Below, one piece after another: positions 51,615 through 63,852 of a stretch of DNA of 64,000 bases. Position numbers and translations under genes: made by a program. The notes beneath the pieces are model-generated. The model made no database searches and was not told the DNA's origin. It saw only the letters and a program-made list of their open reading frames with translations. The DNA lies in NCBI GenBank assembly GCA_001414345.1, contig LLCB01000070.1, positions 124,001-188,000 on the forward strand, read 5' to 3'. Source of the DNA: Hymenoscyphus infarciens (Eukaryota; Ascomycota; Leotiomycetes; Helotiales; Helotiaceae). Position 1 is the first letter of the stretch; each line of letters begins with the position of its first letter.

Positions 51615-52755
51615 CTGGACGTGTTACTTTGTGTTACGTTACCCAACACCAGTATCGTCCTCGCTGCTTCTTAAGGAAAGCAATGGACGAGCGTAGGGAG
51701 GTGGAAATTCCGGATATGTTATTGAATCATGGGAGTGTTGCGATGGGATTTTGTGCTTGACAAAGCCTTCCACGGTATCGAGCTTCTGCAGAATGAGCTG
51801 GACGAGTATATTTGTCCCAGAGACTGAGGTGTGCCTGTGATGTTGTGATGTCCTGGAAAGTCGGTTGCTTCAGCTACCTATGTCGTGGTGTTTTCTTATC
51901 GCTTCAGGTTGCTATCGGCCGACCCATACTAGTAGGTAGTTGCCCATAGTGCCAAGATTGCCCCACCAAGCCATATGGCCCATATGGAGCCCCCGGACAA
52001 TACCTATTCACTGAAAGATATTGTTCCAGAAGTTTGGGAGAATTGAGAATATCAAACGAATTAGAATGCGCAATCCATTATCATTACCATTTTCCTCCAA
52101 TTTCTGGGACTGCTTTTGTTAACAACTCTCTCTGGGAAACAGTTAAAATGGAACTGTTTTCGCGTCATGGATGCAGTTCTCCATGGCAGCAGAATCCTTT
52201 TTGTGACTTCAAAACGAACAGGAAGTTTGGAATCATGTTTGACCCATAGTGAACAACCATTTGTATTACGGGTAACCCCGTTGCATCTCTTCTTTCAAAC
52301 AATGTTGAGTGCATCTTCAAAAAGGATAGAGAGAGCGAAGGATGGACTCTTCTATTATTGAGGTATCAGTTTTCCTCGCCCCCTTCCCGAACCTCTCGAC
52401 GAAGTGTTCGGGATGATATTGAGCTTTCTTGTCCTGTCGAACTCTCGAATGACATCTGGCTTCTATTGAAGACGTAACCTCTACTACTGACTCTGGATGA
52501 TCTCCGGAAGACAAGTAGTCGTTGAAGATTGATTCCATTTAAGTGGCACTCGGAAAGCGAAGAGGACACATAGCTCTGGCATATCAGTGCAATGAAATTG
52601 AGATGACGAGAGGTGTTTTCGTTCTATTATATGAACACGAAAATACGAGCGATGATTTCGGCATGCGACTAGTATAGTAAAATCCCCTGTGCGGTTAAAA
52701 GACAACCAAGCACAGTAGCTAAGAAAGTAAGAAAACCAAGCCAAACAAACATTGC
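51615..52755. promoter_or_regulatory. upstream region of the antiporter gene
   Basis: Normal composition, no gene recognised. It must hold the antiporter promoter. Confidence 0.4.
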
Positions 52756-53364
52756 TCAATATTCCAAGAACTTTTCTCCACAGAAAACATCCCTTGGATA
52801 CATGCCGACTCCTCTCAAGAAAGCAACGCCAGTAAAGTGGATAGGGAAACTCTCGCATACACTAGCAAGGAAGGTTGACATGAAAACAAAAAAGGTGGCG
52901 GAAAGGAGATTTATGTGGCTGGAATAATACCGTTGAAAAGCGACCGAGAGGAAAAGAGTCGGATAATGATACCCCGTATGAAGCTCTTTAGAAAGTAAAT
53001 TGACCTTTTTTAGGTAATGGGGTACCTCCGTATGGGGACAATTGTCAATGCAGTACTTGGGGGTTTTGGTCAGATGACCGTCCTGGTCTATGCAAATTGA
53101 CTGATTTTGCCGAGTTGGACTGCCAACCTTCTCGTTTTGAGGAGATTTCACTGTCTGAAAGCTTGGAATTGGTATTCTGGTATTCGCGCAGGTACGCAAA
53201 TAGAATATCTCCCTATCCATTCCGTAAATTGCCCGATGCGAATAGTCAAACGGACCGAAGTTTGCGCTGCTAAAAGACAAGCTAGCTTTGGGGTAGAAAG
53301 CTAATGGCGGAGTAATGGGGTAGGTAAGGCGAATTAGCACTAGGACAACCCCGAGCCCAAGCAT
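52756..53364 (-). CDS. hypothetical 202-residue frame, doubtful
   Basis: An open frame from an ATG at 53364 to a stop at 52756. It begins with a hydrophobic stretch (LGLGVVLVLIRLTYPITPPL) and has a second one near the end (INLLSATFFVFMSTFLASVC), with Cys pairs in between (RTCANTR, YCIDNCPH). No family is recognised and no intron is needed. It may be an orphan gene or a chance frame; transcript data would decide. Confidence 0.22.
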   Translation of the reverse strand: MLGLGVVLVLIRLTYPITPPLAFYPKASLSFSSANFGPFDYSHRAIYGMDREIFYLRTCANTRIPIPSFQTVKSPQNEKVGSPTRQNQSICIDQDGHLTKTPKYCIDNCPHTEVPHYLKKVNLLSKELHTGYHYPTLFLSVAFQRYYSSHINLLSATFFVFMSTFLASVCESFPIHFTGVAFLRGVGMYPRDVFCGEKFLEY

Positions 53365-54679
53365 TTGGTGTGACGTCTAGACTTTAGAGGGGAAAGTCGG
53401 GTGAGTCTTTTGGAGGGGGAGGCTCGGTTAAATATGGACTCGCAGCTTGAGAGCTTGAGACGCGGATCCGGCTCGAGTCCCGGGAGAGGGATGATGCCGT
53501 AATAAAGTATGAAAGGGCGAATATTCCCGCGTTGGAGGATAGCTAGCTTCGGAAACAACTATCAGCGAAAAGTTTGAAATGGTTGTTGATATCCCTACCT
53601 CACCTCAGCAACAACCAACGTGATTTCCATCAATGATTTCTCTCCGACCAACGGAGGTAGGACTGCAGAAAGAAGCCAGGGAAGCAGCACTCAAGTCGGC
53701 AAATACAGGAAGAGATAGAACGCCAGTATGAGTATGCACAATGGCGCAGGTTAGAGTAGGTTGATTGATGCCTTCGTATACTAGTCTAGTACTGGCGATT
53801 GTATGCCTAGAGGTATTATTGTGGAGTGGTGGATATCGCCTCCACCCTCGCAAGAAATGATGTTACAATCTGCTTGGAGTTGCAGCACACGATCTAGAGG
53901 GTCGGGTGTCGAACCTGCATCGCGATGCCCGTGGTGGCCGACTTGGAGGCAAGCCGCATACACTAGCCAGCCGCTCCACCACGGACGGCGAGAGGGACGG
54001 GTGAGAGGAATATCTCATCAATCGAAACACAATTGAAGAACAAAATAAAATAAAATAAAATAATATGTGATTGAACCTCACTATCCTGATATCTATTTCT
54101 TTTGCGAAACGAAATCGGACCAAAACCGCTCGGAAAACCCCCATCGGCCCGGAGTTATATCTTCCAAGCCGCCTCATATCTCAGGCGCTAACCAGGGACT
54201 TGTTCCTTGAAGGCGTAACTCTAGTACCTAGTAGGCGCTCTACTCCACAACCAGACACCTTCCAGCTTCTTGCATTGCTTATCGACTGCCTTGGAGCTTC
54301 GCGGATTGCTTCAATCTCCATCTACGCCTACAGGTTCAAAGGCAACATCCACACAAACGCCGCGTCGCCCACCCAATACGAAAGCTTCACATCGCGGCGG
54401 TGACGGGAACGAGAGCACCTCGAAAATCGTGCAGCAGAGCTGTTCCACTCCCACAACACCTCGAAAAGACCAGCGACTCGATGAATTGAGAATCTGGGAC
54501 TTGAGTTCTAAGCAGCTCACTTTACTCACCGGGCACATCTGGAGGAGCGTCGAGGAAAAGGGTGCAATTGGAATTGGAGGTCAATTTTTGGCGGTTCGCA
54601 GGCTAGACGGTAGCCTCGAAATTTATTACTTACGACACCTCCAACCATCGCTCCTTCCCTCATAATCTACATCGAGGTC
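53365..54679. promoter_or_regulatory. upstream region and leader of the SPT23/MGA2-like gene
   Basis: Non-coding by appearance. It contains an AAAAT pentamer run near 54046-54062, a tRNA-like stretch on the minus strand at about 53895-53995, and an open frame at 54270-54665 that ends 15 bp before the ATG at 54680 and may be leader sequence. None of these is certain. Confidence 0.4.
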
Positions 54680-57600
54680 ATGCCGAATTCTGGCGAGACT
54701 GCATATGCTGCGAGTTCGCCGCCATTTATCCTGGATTCTGATATGACAGGGCCATTGGATTCGGATTCAGTCTTCGAGTTTTTCGACACCAATCAATCGC
54801 TGGAAGGGGCAGTTAGCCCTGGAATGTTTTTGGGAGAGGACGCCGATAATTCACAATTTGTTAACTTTAGCACTCCGGCGCCATTCGATTTCAAAAGCCC
54901 TGTTCAAAGCAAAGCGACCCTTGAGACAGGAGTTCAACGCCAATTACCCTCTCCATCGACCGCCTCTCCAACGGGTTCACTTCCAGATTCCTCTTCCGAC
55001 TCCTCTGGATACAAGCGCAAGTCCAGCTCGGAATCCTCGCGGTCTGCGATAGCCCCCGGCGATATCATGATGGCAGATGGAGGCGACTGGAAGATGGACG
55101 ACGTGATGGAAAATATGACGGGACTTGGGTCTTTTGACGGAACTATTAATCCTGCTTCAATGATCTCTGGGGGCGACTTTAAGGGCGACTTCAATGATAA
55201 AGTCATGGAAAATGATTTTGATTTTGAAAGTGCGGCGAGCAGCCCAAGTCCATTTGGAACTTCCCGGGTAAACTCAATTTCACCCAGTATGCCAACAACC
55301 AAACTCGATATACAGCAGAGAACACCAGCTGCTCCAAGGCCGCGAGTCGATAGAACCCACCTCAAGGCCAATTCAGTAAGTGCGACCGAGTACGATTTCA
55401 ACTCCAATACTAATCGCTGTAGCAACATTCCATAACCCAGTCTATGAATGGACTCCATACATCCGGTTCACGAGAAGCTTCGCCACTTTCCAACATGGTT
55501 GCAAGTCACGAATCGTCTCCATCGGCCTTTTTTGATAATTCGCCATCTCCTGCAGGACTGGAGTATCCAAGCGGAACAATGTTTGCCAATAATCCGCCGA
55601 ATCCAGCCTGGGCAATGGGCTTCGAAACTTTTCCAAACAATGGCCTGCCAGTGATGCAGCCAAATATGCAGCCAAACATGCAACATAATATACAACCAGG
55701 TATACCGCAAGGTATGCAACCAGGTATGCATCCAGTTATGAACTTCCAGCAAATGCCCAGAATGCCACCACAAGGTTTTCCAATGGGCCCTCCGTACAAG
55801 ACGAGAATGACTATTCACCCTACCCCATTAAAGTCTCGCGTGGAGACTCAAATTCCAATAAAAATTACGCTCTTCCCAATGCCTCCAGGTATCACCAAAA
55901 TCCATCTTCCAACTCACACTATCGCGAAACCAAAGCTCCTCACAAAGCCTACCCCAGAACGATCACCCGATATGCTGGAACTTTATACTACTCTTGTATG
56001 TACTAGTGCTATGCTTAATCCGGACAATAGACGACGTGCTTTTGAACGTGCGGCCCAAACTCCTTCGATCAAAGAGGAAACAAAATCGACAAAATCAGAT
56101 AGCGGGGAGGGCGAAGAGGAAGAAGAGGAGCTAAAGGAAGAAGACAAACCTCTGAATGGGGGCGATGTCAAAATATGCCCGGGGTGTGTAGTACGCGAAC
56201 GAAAGAGGGCCGCTCGGAAGAAGATCAAAAAGGTTGAGGAAGAGGAAATGTGGCACAAAGATGAATCCAGGCGTGTTGTTGTCTTCAATTGTTTTGAGGT
56301 CAAAGACTGGGAGACACCTAGTCCTCAGACACGAAATGAAGCAACCGGAGATCGCGGTGAACCATTTGTCCCCGAAGGAGCATTGCAAGTAGATGCCCCG
56401 ATGCGGATTGCATGTTATTGCCGGCACCAAAACGAAAAGCTTGGATTTCAGGTCATCATAACGCTCAAGGATTACCAGGACCGTGTCATAGCCCAGGAAA
56501 TGACAACTTCCATCATGATCACAGACGATCATAAAACCCATATTATGCCAACATTGTCAACTCAAACTTCGACTGGTTCGGATGGCCAATTATACCCTAC
56601 AACCTCTTCCTTTCCACCCGATGGCACACTGAGTGCAGGCCCTGTTGCTGGTGGCCCTTTCCGTCTCACTCACTCGAGCTCTGATTTGCAGAATATGGGA
56701 GCAAATTTCAATTTGCACTTTCCCAACAATATGAACATGAACACCTCTTCACATCCATCTCAAACGACATCAGCAACCATGACGCCTCGCAACTTATCTC
56801 GGCAAACCTCTCCGACCGCTTCGACGGGTCCACTGTCAAAGAAGCGAAAAGCAAGTGGATCAGGACCAGGAAAGGTTCCCAGCGGTCTAGAAATGACGCG
56901 ACTAGAAACGGGACAGTCCCCTGGGCAACTTCAAAATATGGGTGCAACTTCTACAGCTGTCTCGCCATTCACTCCTCATCTTAATTCATTTCCTATGCCA
57001 GACATGCCCTTTGGTCAACCTCCCCCAAATGTTTCTACAATGCCACAACAATATAACACTGGTCCCCCAACACCTAACAGCAATGACCATCTATTTCTTG
57101 GCAACCATAATCGATCGCTGTCTATGGAAAATCTGGCAATGGCGCATCCATTATTCTCGGCGCCTGTATCTGCACATCCTAGTCGGGCTCCTAGTCCAAA
57201 CAGCCTGAGGAATGGCGCTTCAACGTACCCTCATCAGCCGCCTCAAATGGGGCAGGCGGTTTCTAGTGGGATTTATGGCATGCCTTTGAATCTCAGCCCT
57301 CAAAGGCCACCAACTATCCACAAATTGATTCCCGGCGAAGGTCCAAGAGCAGGTGGAATTGAGGTTACTTGTTTAGGAAGTGGATTTTGCCAGGGACTGG
57401 AGGTTATGTTTGGTGACGCTAAAGCCACAACGACTACATTCTGGGGTGAGACTTCACTCGTATGCCTTTTACCACCATCAGCATTTCCCGGAACTGTTCC
57501 TGTAACTTTCAAATTTCAACACCAGCAGCAACAGATGCAACCGTATGCACCCAACTTGACAAAATCATCAGCTTCCTTCAAATATGTGGATGATGATGAG

Positions 57601-59181
57601 CAACAACTCATACGAACTGCTCTGGCTGTTTTGGGTCATAAAATGACTGGTAAGATGGAGGATATTCGAGACCTTGCGCGAAGGATAGTTGGCGATGGAA
57701 ATCCAGCTTGGGGAGGACCAGCCAATAGCTCGCCAACAGGTGGTTCAGGGGGAGGTCAGCAGATGTCTGGCTTCAATGCCGCCACTTTCGGTGTTGATGT
57801 GGAAGCTACTTTGTTGAGATGTCTAGATCTAATTGATCTTGATGATAGTCCGCATATGCCACGACTTAATCTCAGACGAACATCTGGTCAAACGATGCTT
57901 CATCTTGCCTGCTCTCTAGGACTCAACCGAGTCGTGGCTGCGCTTCTTGCACGAGGAGCCAACCCCGAAGCTCGAGACAAAGGCGGTTACACACCAATGC
58001 ATTTTGCAGCACTTCACGGCCACCCACAGATAGTCCGACGTCTTATGCTGAGTGGTGCAGACCCTACAGTCAGAAGTCTTCAAGGTTTCACGCCTTCCGA
58101 TATGGCGACATCGGAAGAGGTTCTTCGCGTCACTCGTCGTGTGGAGCATCACACCAGAAGACGCAGCGGCTCTTCAATGAAGAGCAGGACAAACAGTGCT
58201 ACGTCTATGAGATCTGTTTGGGAGCCACTATCACGACCGGAGTCTCTTGACCCTGCTGTTAGTGATGATAGCGACGGCGACAACGAATACGAGCACGAGG
58301 ACGCAGATGCTGCAAACGATGGAGCATTTTGGATGAGATCAGTCAGACGTCAAAGTGGCCAACACTTGGAGGCGGAAGATTCGGATCAAAAGCCCATCCT
58401 AGAACTACCAGAGCTTGAGACTCATGCTGGACTTGCGTCGCCCTCGGCTGCTATGACCGCGTTCCGTGACCAAATCACTGCTCAAATACAGCAATTCCAA
58501 CGCACAATGCAAGGCAATCTTCGCAACTTGCCACAGATGCCTGCACTTCCGGACTATCAGGATTACTTGGGACCTAATGCTCCTATGGTTCGCCGAATTA
58601 GCAATTTGGTCAACAGGCAAGATGGTGCGAATGTTGCCAATGGAGGAAACGGCGCAAACGGCGCAAATGGCGCCAAAGAGCAAGATTATAAGTGGTGGGA
58701 TCTGTTTTCTGGTACTGTACCTGCTGCACCTCCCGCGTATGAAGATATCTTCCCAGGAGATACAGACACCAAAAGACAATCTGCCACACAAGCAGCAGCA
58801 GATGCGATGGCGGACAATAAGTGTGTAGAAATCTTCGATCAAGCCGAGAGTTCGACAGCAGCGGCAAAACGGCCGGTGGTGCTAGAAACTGTTAGAATTG
58901 GCAAAGAGCACACAATTACCAGAGAACAACAAGACCAGCTGAGACTCGCCCACGCCGAGAAGGTGAAGCGGCTCAGTCGGGATAGGAATCTATTCTTCAT
59001 TTGGGTAAGTACCGTTCCCCCCATTCGTCATATAAATACTAACCATCAATAGATTCCTCTTCTCACGATTGTTATCCTTGCCATGCTTTGCAACCGAGTA
59101 CCACAAATTTGGACTCGGGTTTCAACCTTGGTTAAGTCTATGCAGGCTCGTAATGACCAAACCCGAATTGTCGAAGTTTAA
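54680..59181 (+). CDS. mga2: SPT23/MGA2-like ER-anchored transcription factor
   Basis: Exons 54680-55375, 55441-59004 and 59053-59181; introns of 65 and 48 bp; 1462 residues. Yeast Spt23 and Mga2 are ER-membrane-bound factors released by ubiquitin-proteasome processing to switch on the delta-9 fatty-acid desaturase OLE1 and hypoxia genes. Visible parts: an acidic, Ser-rich N-terminal region, a Met/Gln/Pro-rich stretch (about 300-350), an acidic run EEEEEELKEED followed by a basic patch (about 440-500), an IPT/TIG domain starting IHKLIPGEGPRAGGIEVTCL (about 855-945), two ankyrin repeats (QTMLHLACSLGLNRVVAALL, GYTPMHFAALHGHPQIVRRL; about 1046-1120), and a C-terminal membrane anchor. Intron 2 falls inside the anchor and splices FFIW to IPLLTIVILAMLCNRVP; unspliced, the anchor would be lost and the protein would end at 59052. 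A Gly-Ala-Asn repeat precedes the anchor region. Confidence 0.95.
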
Positions 59182-60060
59182 AGACATTCGCCATCGCAGT
59201 AAACTAGATTTCATTTGTTCCGCCCCCCGGATCTTTCTTGGATGTTCAGACCCTCATTATACACAGCACACAAATACCATATAATCGCGCTTATGGTGCG
59301 ATATTTTGGTATCGAGCAATGGTGGCTGCTTGCTTCTTTTGCGACGACCACATTCAAGTTTTCGGAAAGGTGCGCACGCTTCTCGCGTGCCTCACGGCCG
59401 ATCATATTGTGACACTTTTTTTTCTTGTTCGGTCGTTTTTTTCTTGGTATTAGGAAGGGGGAGTTGGTTTCCTGGGTGGGGATGGGATATTCCCGGGGAA
59501 CGGTTATCAAAAGATTTCTGACGCTCAGTCGCGAGATAGAACGAGCGAGCGAGGAAACAGGATAAGATATGATGGGTTGCTTTTACTTTCTTTTGGAGGC
59601 CTTTATTTTGGTTCATTTTGGGGCCTGGCCATCCATTTACCTTGTCTTTGCTCGATTAGCGAGGCGCGAGCGGTTTTTTCTTTTTTTTGTTGATGTTTTG
59701 TAGAGCATGAGGTGTTTTTTAGAGCGAATTAAATGAGAAACATTCTTGAAAATTGTTTTTGGCTTGTTTCATGTTCTTGTTGATGAAGATGTTCGTGAAA
59801 TGCTTGTTGGGAGATGTAAGGGAGAGCGTGGTTAGCGGGTTGATGGTCCTCAAAGCACACACCACAGTGATCACAACTGGGCAGTAGAACCTGAGATATA
59901 TTTTACGTTCTGACAATAGATGGTAGACCACATATCTTTACCATTCATGTAATACTCTGCCTCTCTGCCAGGAACGGCGTAACCAGACTGGATTGACGGG
60001 TTTCTTTACTTCTGGTGCTACCGGACATGCCAATCCCAACATTAGTGCGGTGGATGGATG
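59182..60060. other. 3' flank of the SPT23/MGA2-like gene
   Basis: Mixed composition with T-rich runs near 59415-59450 and 59675-59695; no gene recognised. Confidence 0.5.
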
Positions 60061-60835
60061 GATCATTCAGTTTTCTTTCTAAGCCAGAATTCATGTGCGA
60101 CTTTGTCGACGTCAAACATAGAAAACTTCTCCTCAAACTACATCAAACTCATTGGCGATGCGGCACCAGCGGCTTCGACTCAAAACCAAACAAATCAGCT
60201 AGTAGAAATCTAGGGGGCTTCAAATGGCAACACATGCTACCAAATATTTGAGCTGGATCACTGCAGTGGCATCAGGGACCGATTACATCCAACATATGAT
60301 CAAAGACAAGCGAATCCCCGCACCCATGATCGCAGAAATCATTCGCAGAGGACAAACCATCACACCGATTACCACTATTACGCAAGCCTTCGATACGTCT
60401 AATTCATCAATTGCTTACCCCTCTCTAAACGCCCAAAACGATTTCAGCGGTAATTTCAGTACAAATGCGTTCCTGAATTCACAGTTACTTCATGCTGCTG
60501 GTGCCACTATTCTCGTGGGAGCAGATGGTGCTCCTCCGAGTACTTTTGGGGGTTATCTTATTATTCCCTTTGGTCTCTCGACGCATCGAGAACTTGGGAA
60601 TTTTGTGGCTGCTGGATGGACTCCCGCGGAAGCTTTGAGGGCTACTACTTCGCTTCCGGCTGAGGTTCACGGGTTGAGTGGTCGTGGGGTTATTGAGGTT
60701 GGGGAAAGAGCTGATCTTGTGGTGTTTGGGAGTAATCCTTTGAGCACTATTATAGCTACGTAGGAGATTAAGAAAGTTTGGCTGGCTGGTGTTGAGTTTG
60801 AAGGGGTACATAATCCTTGGGCTTCTGTTGAATGA
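60061..60835 (+). pseudogene. amidohydrolase pseudogene (C-terminal part)
   Basis: One frame reads NFSSNYIKLIGDAAPAASTQ to VEI, then a stop and a frame change near 60208-60224. The next frame continues ATHATKYLSWITAVASGTDY, then GADGAPPSTFGGY, GWTPAEALRATTSLPAEVHG and GERADLVVFGSNPLS, the metal-site and C-terminal pattern of imidazolonepropionase-like amidohydrolases. A TAG at 60761-60763 interrupts it, but the same frame goes on as EIKKVWLAGVEFEGVHNPW to TGA at 60833-60835, the normal family ending. The N-terminal half, with the first H-x-H metal ligands, is not found upstream. So at least one frameshift, two stops and a 5' loss make it non-functional; the TAG is probably a mutated Gln or Arg codon. 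Confidence 0.85.
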
Positions 60836-61275
60836 AACTGAGTGATGACTTGAGGTTGATGACAATACTGTATGTTGCCCAGAGAAAGGATGCTGCAGCC
60901 TCTTTCTGGGGGAACGATAACAGCCGGTGTGAATACTCGAGTTCCTAGGTTGGTACCTGTCTTGACTACCTAGCTCTTTTGTTCTGGCTTTCTAGGGATA
61001 AGTACTGTCACGGTAATTATCCTAAAAGTTTAGAACAACTTAATATGGTTTAGCGAGATCTTTTCGAAAATTAATTTCAAAATTACAACGGCTAACACTC
61101 TGTTTTCTTGTGCATCACGAGCCTGTGAAAGCTGGTAGGATTCTGACGCCCAACATAGATGTTTATTTTCAAGAGTCACATAACAGGTAATCAGAGCTTA
61201 TTCCAAACATAAAAAGCGTGTGCTTTTATAAACTGAGATGATCTCAAGTAACTACTATGATACGAAGAACCCATT
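60836..61275. other. spacer
   Basis: Non-coding spacer between the amidohydrolase relic and the 3' end of the 2EXR gene; nothing recognised. Confidence 0.5.
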
Positions 61276-62673
61276 TCACATCTCGCCTTCTTTGACTTTT
61301 TCCTCTCTCCAAAATCCCCCACCCCCAACAACATTACTCAAAAATCCCCCCTCAACCAATAATCCCACCTTCTTTCTCAAACTCTCTCTTCCTAAGACTT
61401 TGCATTCCACTTCCGGAAGTTCCCTCTCCTCACCACCCACTTCCCCCCAGTACTTCCCCCAAATATACCTAAATAAACTCCTAGGCATCCCTTTCCAATT
61501 ACCATCCTCAACTCCTTTCCCTCCATCCTCCTCCCGCCCAAGCAACTGATATTTCTTACAAAACTTCTTCTCAGAAAACCCCATATTCTCCCTCTTCCTC
61601 GGCCTATCCCCCAGACTGAAGAGCGGCTTCAAAAACCCCCACTCCCCCATATCCCCATAACCCATCGCCTTCCCTTGTTCCCACTCATCGAAGAAATTCT
61701 TCTGCACGAGCGTAATATTCTTCGCGTTTTCGAAGAATGAAAGCTCAGGGAGGAGAGCGTACATGATGCTACATGCGCGGTTGACCTCTACGGGTGCATT
61801 AGGATCGAATATCTTGAGTTTTGGATTTGGCAATGCGAGGTGGGTGATGAGATTTCGTTCTTTGGGACTCAAGAGGGAGTGGAGGATGGTTGATGTTTTG
61901 TTGGCCGGTCTGTCTTCTGAGATGTAGTGGTTTGTGTCTTTTAGTTGGGGGAGGTACAGTGTATCCTGTGCGAAGTTGAAATATGTTTTCCCTGGGAGGT
62001 CGGAGGTTCCGAAGGAGAGGACATAGGATTTTAATCCCACCGCTCTGGATTGATGACATACGTGGAGGAGGGCGGGGATAGGTGCGGTGGATCTCAAAGT
62101 TATGATTGTGATGGATTGCTGTTCGTTGTTGCGTTTGCGTTTTTGAGTAATGGTGCTTATTGATTTCCACTTACCGCTGGCCCTCGACTTGGAGAAGTTG
62201 ACGGGCTGTGGTGGGACGTCTTCAGTGTGTGTTTTCAGGGGCACGATTCGTGGGAGTATGGATGCCGCCCATATCAGAGCTCTTAACTCGGGAGGGAGTT
62301 TGCGAAATTGTGGGAAGGTAGTGGGTGTCTCGCTTGTTGTAAATGTGTGGTCAGACAGGCCGGACGGTTGTATAGGTGATTTGGATGTCGTAAAAGTCGT
62401 ATTGTTGGACGTATCGAGGTTGGTTGTAGGTGGTGTAGATATGTAGTTGTGCGATGATGCCTCTCTAGCAGCTTCCCCATCCGCCTCCATACTCTTCTCC
62501 TCTCCCTCCCACTCCTTTCCCTCCACCTTACACTCTTTAGTTTCAACTCTCTCGTGGATCGGGACCTCGCCAACTGGGACCGACTTCCAAGCTGTGTTGC
62601 TCTTGCACTTCTTTTGTGCATACGAACTTGAGTTTGCTAGGAGACCCGTCTCGTCGATCGTTCGTTTAGGCAT
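61276..62673 (-). CDS. 2EXR-domain protein
   Basis: Single exon, 465 residues from the ATG at 62673 (MPKRTIDETG); a longer in-frame start at 62742 is less likely. Residues about 118-240 fit the 2EXR domain, beginning FPQFRKLPPELRALIWAASI and followed by ALLHVCHQSRAVGLKSYVLS and then YFNFAQDTLYL, the order usual in this large fungal family. The first 115 residues are Ser/Thr-rich and low in complexity, with KKCK. The family is greatly expanded in Leotiomycetes and other Pezizomycotina; its function is unknown. The C-terminus is Gly/Glu-rich and poorly conserved. Clean frame, no sign of RIP. Confidence 0.85.
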   Translation of the reverse strand: MPKRTIDETGLLANSSSYAQKKCKSNTAWKSVPVGEVPIHERVETKECKVEGKEWEGEEKSMEADGEAAREASSHNYISTPPTTNLDTSNNTTFTTSKSPIQPSGLSDHTFTTSETPTTFPQFRKLPPELRALIWAASILPRIVPLKTHTEDVPPQPVNFSKSRASGKWKSISTITQKRKRNNEQQSITIITLRSTAPIPALLHVCHQSRAVGLKSYVLSFGTSDLPGKTYFNFAQDTLYLPQLKDTNHYISEDRPANKTSTILHSLLSPKERNLITHLALPNPKLKIFDPNAPVEVNRACSIMYALLPELSFFENAKNITLVQKNFFDEWEQGKAMGYGDMGEWGFLKPLFSLGDRPRKRENMGFSEKKFCKKYQLLGREEDGGKGVEDGNWKGMPRSLFRYIWGKYWGEVGGEERELPEVECKVLGRESLRKKVGLLVEGGFLSNVVGGGGFWREEKVKEGEM

Positions 62674-63033
62674 CTTGTAGGATGGATCGTAGTGGACGGA
62701 AATGCTTTGTTTGTTTTTCCTTAGTTTGATGGTGTTGATCAAGCCTAAAGAGGTGTTGCTGAGAGTTTCTTATGAAAGGTGAAGTATTTTGTTGTCGAGT
62801 TGATGCTTTAGGAAGTGGGGGATTTCTGGAGATCAGAATAGATTTAAGGTTGAAGCCGAGGTAGAAACCAAGATGCGCCTGATTATACAAGTGTGGCAGT
62901 GAATTGATGCTTGGTATTGTGAAGGTGAGGGTGAATGACTCTTCTATAAAAAAAAGCGGGTGGCTGGGGATAAGCGAGGCAAAAGAACTTTTCAGATGGC
63001 CAAAGAGAACGCGAGTCATAATTCACTTATCCT
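62674..63033. promoter_or_regulatory. upstream region of the 2EXR gene
   Basis: 360 bp of ordinary composition up to the TIR element at 63034; presumably the promoter. No motif recognised. Confidence 0.4.
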
Positions 63034-63699
63034 TTCAGTTATCCTTACACCCCACGTGATTTAGTATAACGCGGTTCCAACCTTATATTTCTAGCCCTAA
63101 CGCGAACAAATAATTAAATCATTATCTTATTCTTTAAAGCATATAAGAATACAGAAATTCAACAATAATTTACCTATTATCTCATGTTTAAAAAGCTCTA
63201 CTAAAAAAATTATTATTTTAGCGTAAGTTAGCTAAGGTTCCCTCGCCTACTCCTACAACTTCTACTACCACTTTTATTCTCTTTTATACTTCTTTTCACT
63301 TATTCCTAGTACTAGAAAGTCTACCAAAAGCGCCTCAAAAGCTACTAAAAAAGCTCTTAAAAAGAAGGCCTCTTAAGTGCGTCTCCTTTATATACGTTAA
63401 ACTAAGAGCTAGTATAAGCAGTGTAATCTACCTATTTATAGTAGTACTTAGCTATATTAGAAGTTATTAAGAATATAAGAGAGCGGAAGAGATTAAATAA
63501 AGAGGTAGAAAGAGGCGCACCTCTGCTATATATAGATTAAGTGTAAATAGCTTTGATTAATATCTTGGCACTCCTAAACTAGTTTAGCAGCATCGTAGTT
63601 CGAAGCTACCTAGATTTTAGTCTAAAACTACCCCAAATAAGAGTAGTTTCTAACCGGACTACTAAACACGTCTACACGTGGGGTGTAAGGATAACTGAA
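63034..63699. mobile_element. 666-bp element with perfect 25-bp inverted ends
   Basis: Both ends read TTCAGTTATCCTTACACCCC followed by ACGTG (63034-63058 and the reverse complement of 63675-63699), without mismatch. The interior is AT-rich with RIP-like composition and no frame. No target duplication is visible, so the element class is open; a non-autonomous DNA transposon is likely. Confidence 0.8.
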
Positions 63700-63852
63700 G
63701 AGATAGATATCATAAATTTAACAATTACTAGTGACATAAAAAGTTTTTGCTTGTTTCGAAGAAGCTCTACATTCGCTGTTGTTGTCCTTGGTCTAAATCT
63801 TAGGACACTCTCTTGAAAAAAGGACTTTTGGAGCAAGCAAAAAAGCGGCAAG

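Noticed and set aside
54270..54665. 131-codon frame just before the SPT23/MGA2-like gene
   Set aside because: No family resemblance; more likely leader sequence or a chance frame. Kept only as a remark in the upstream region.
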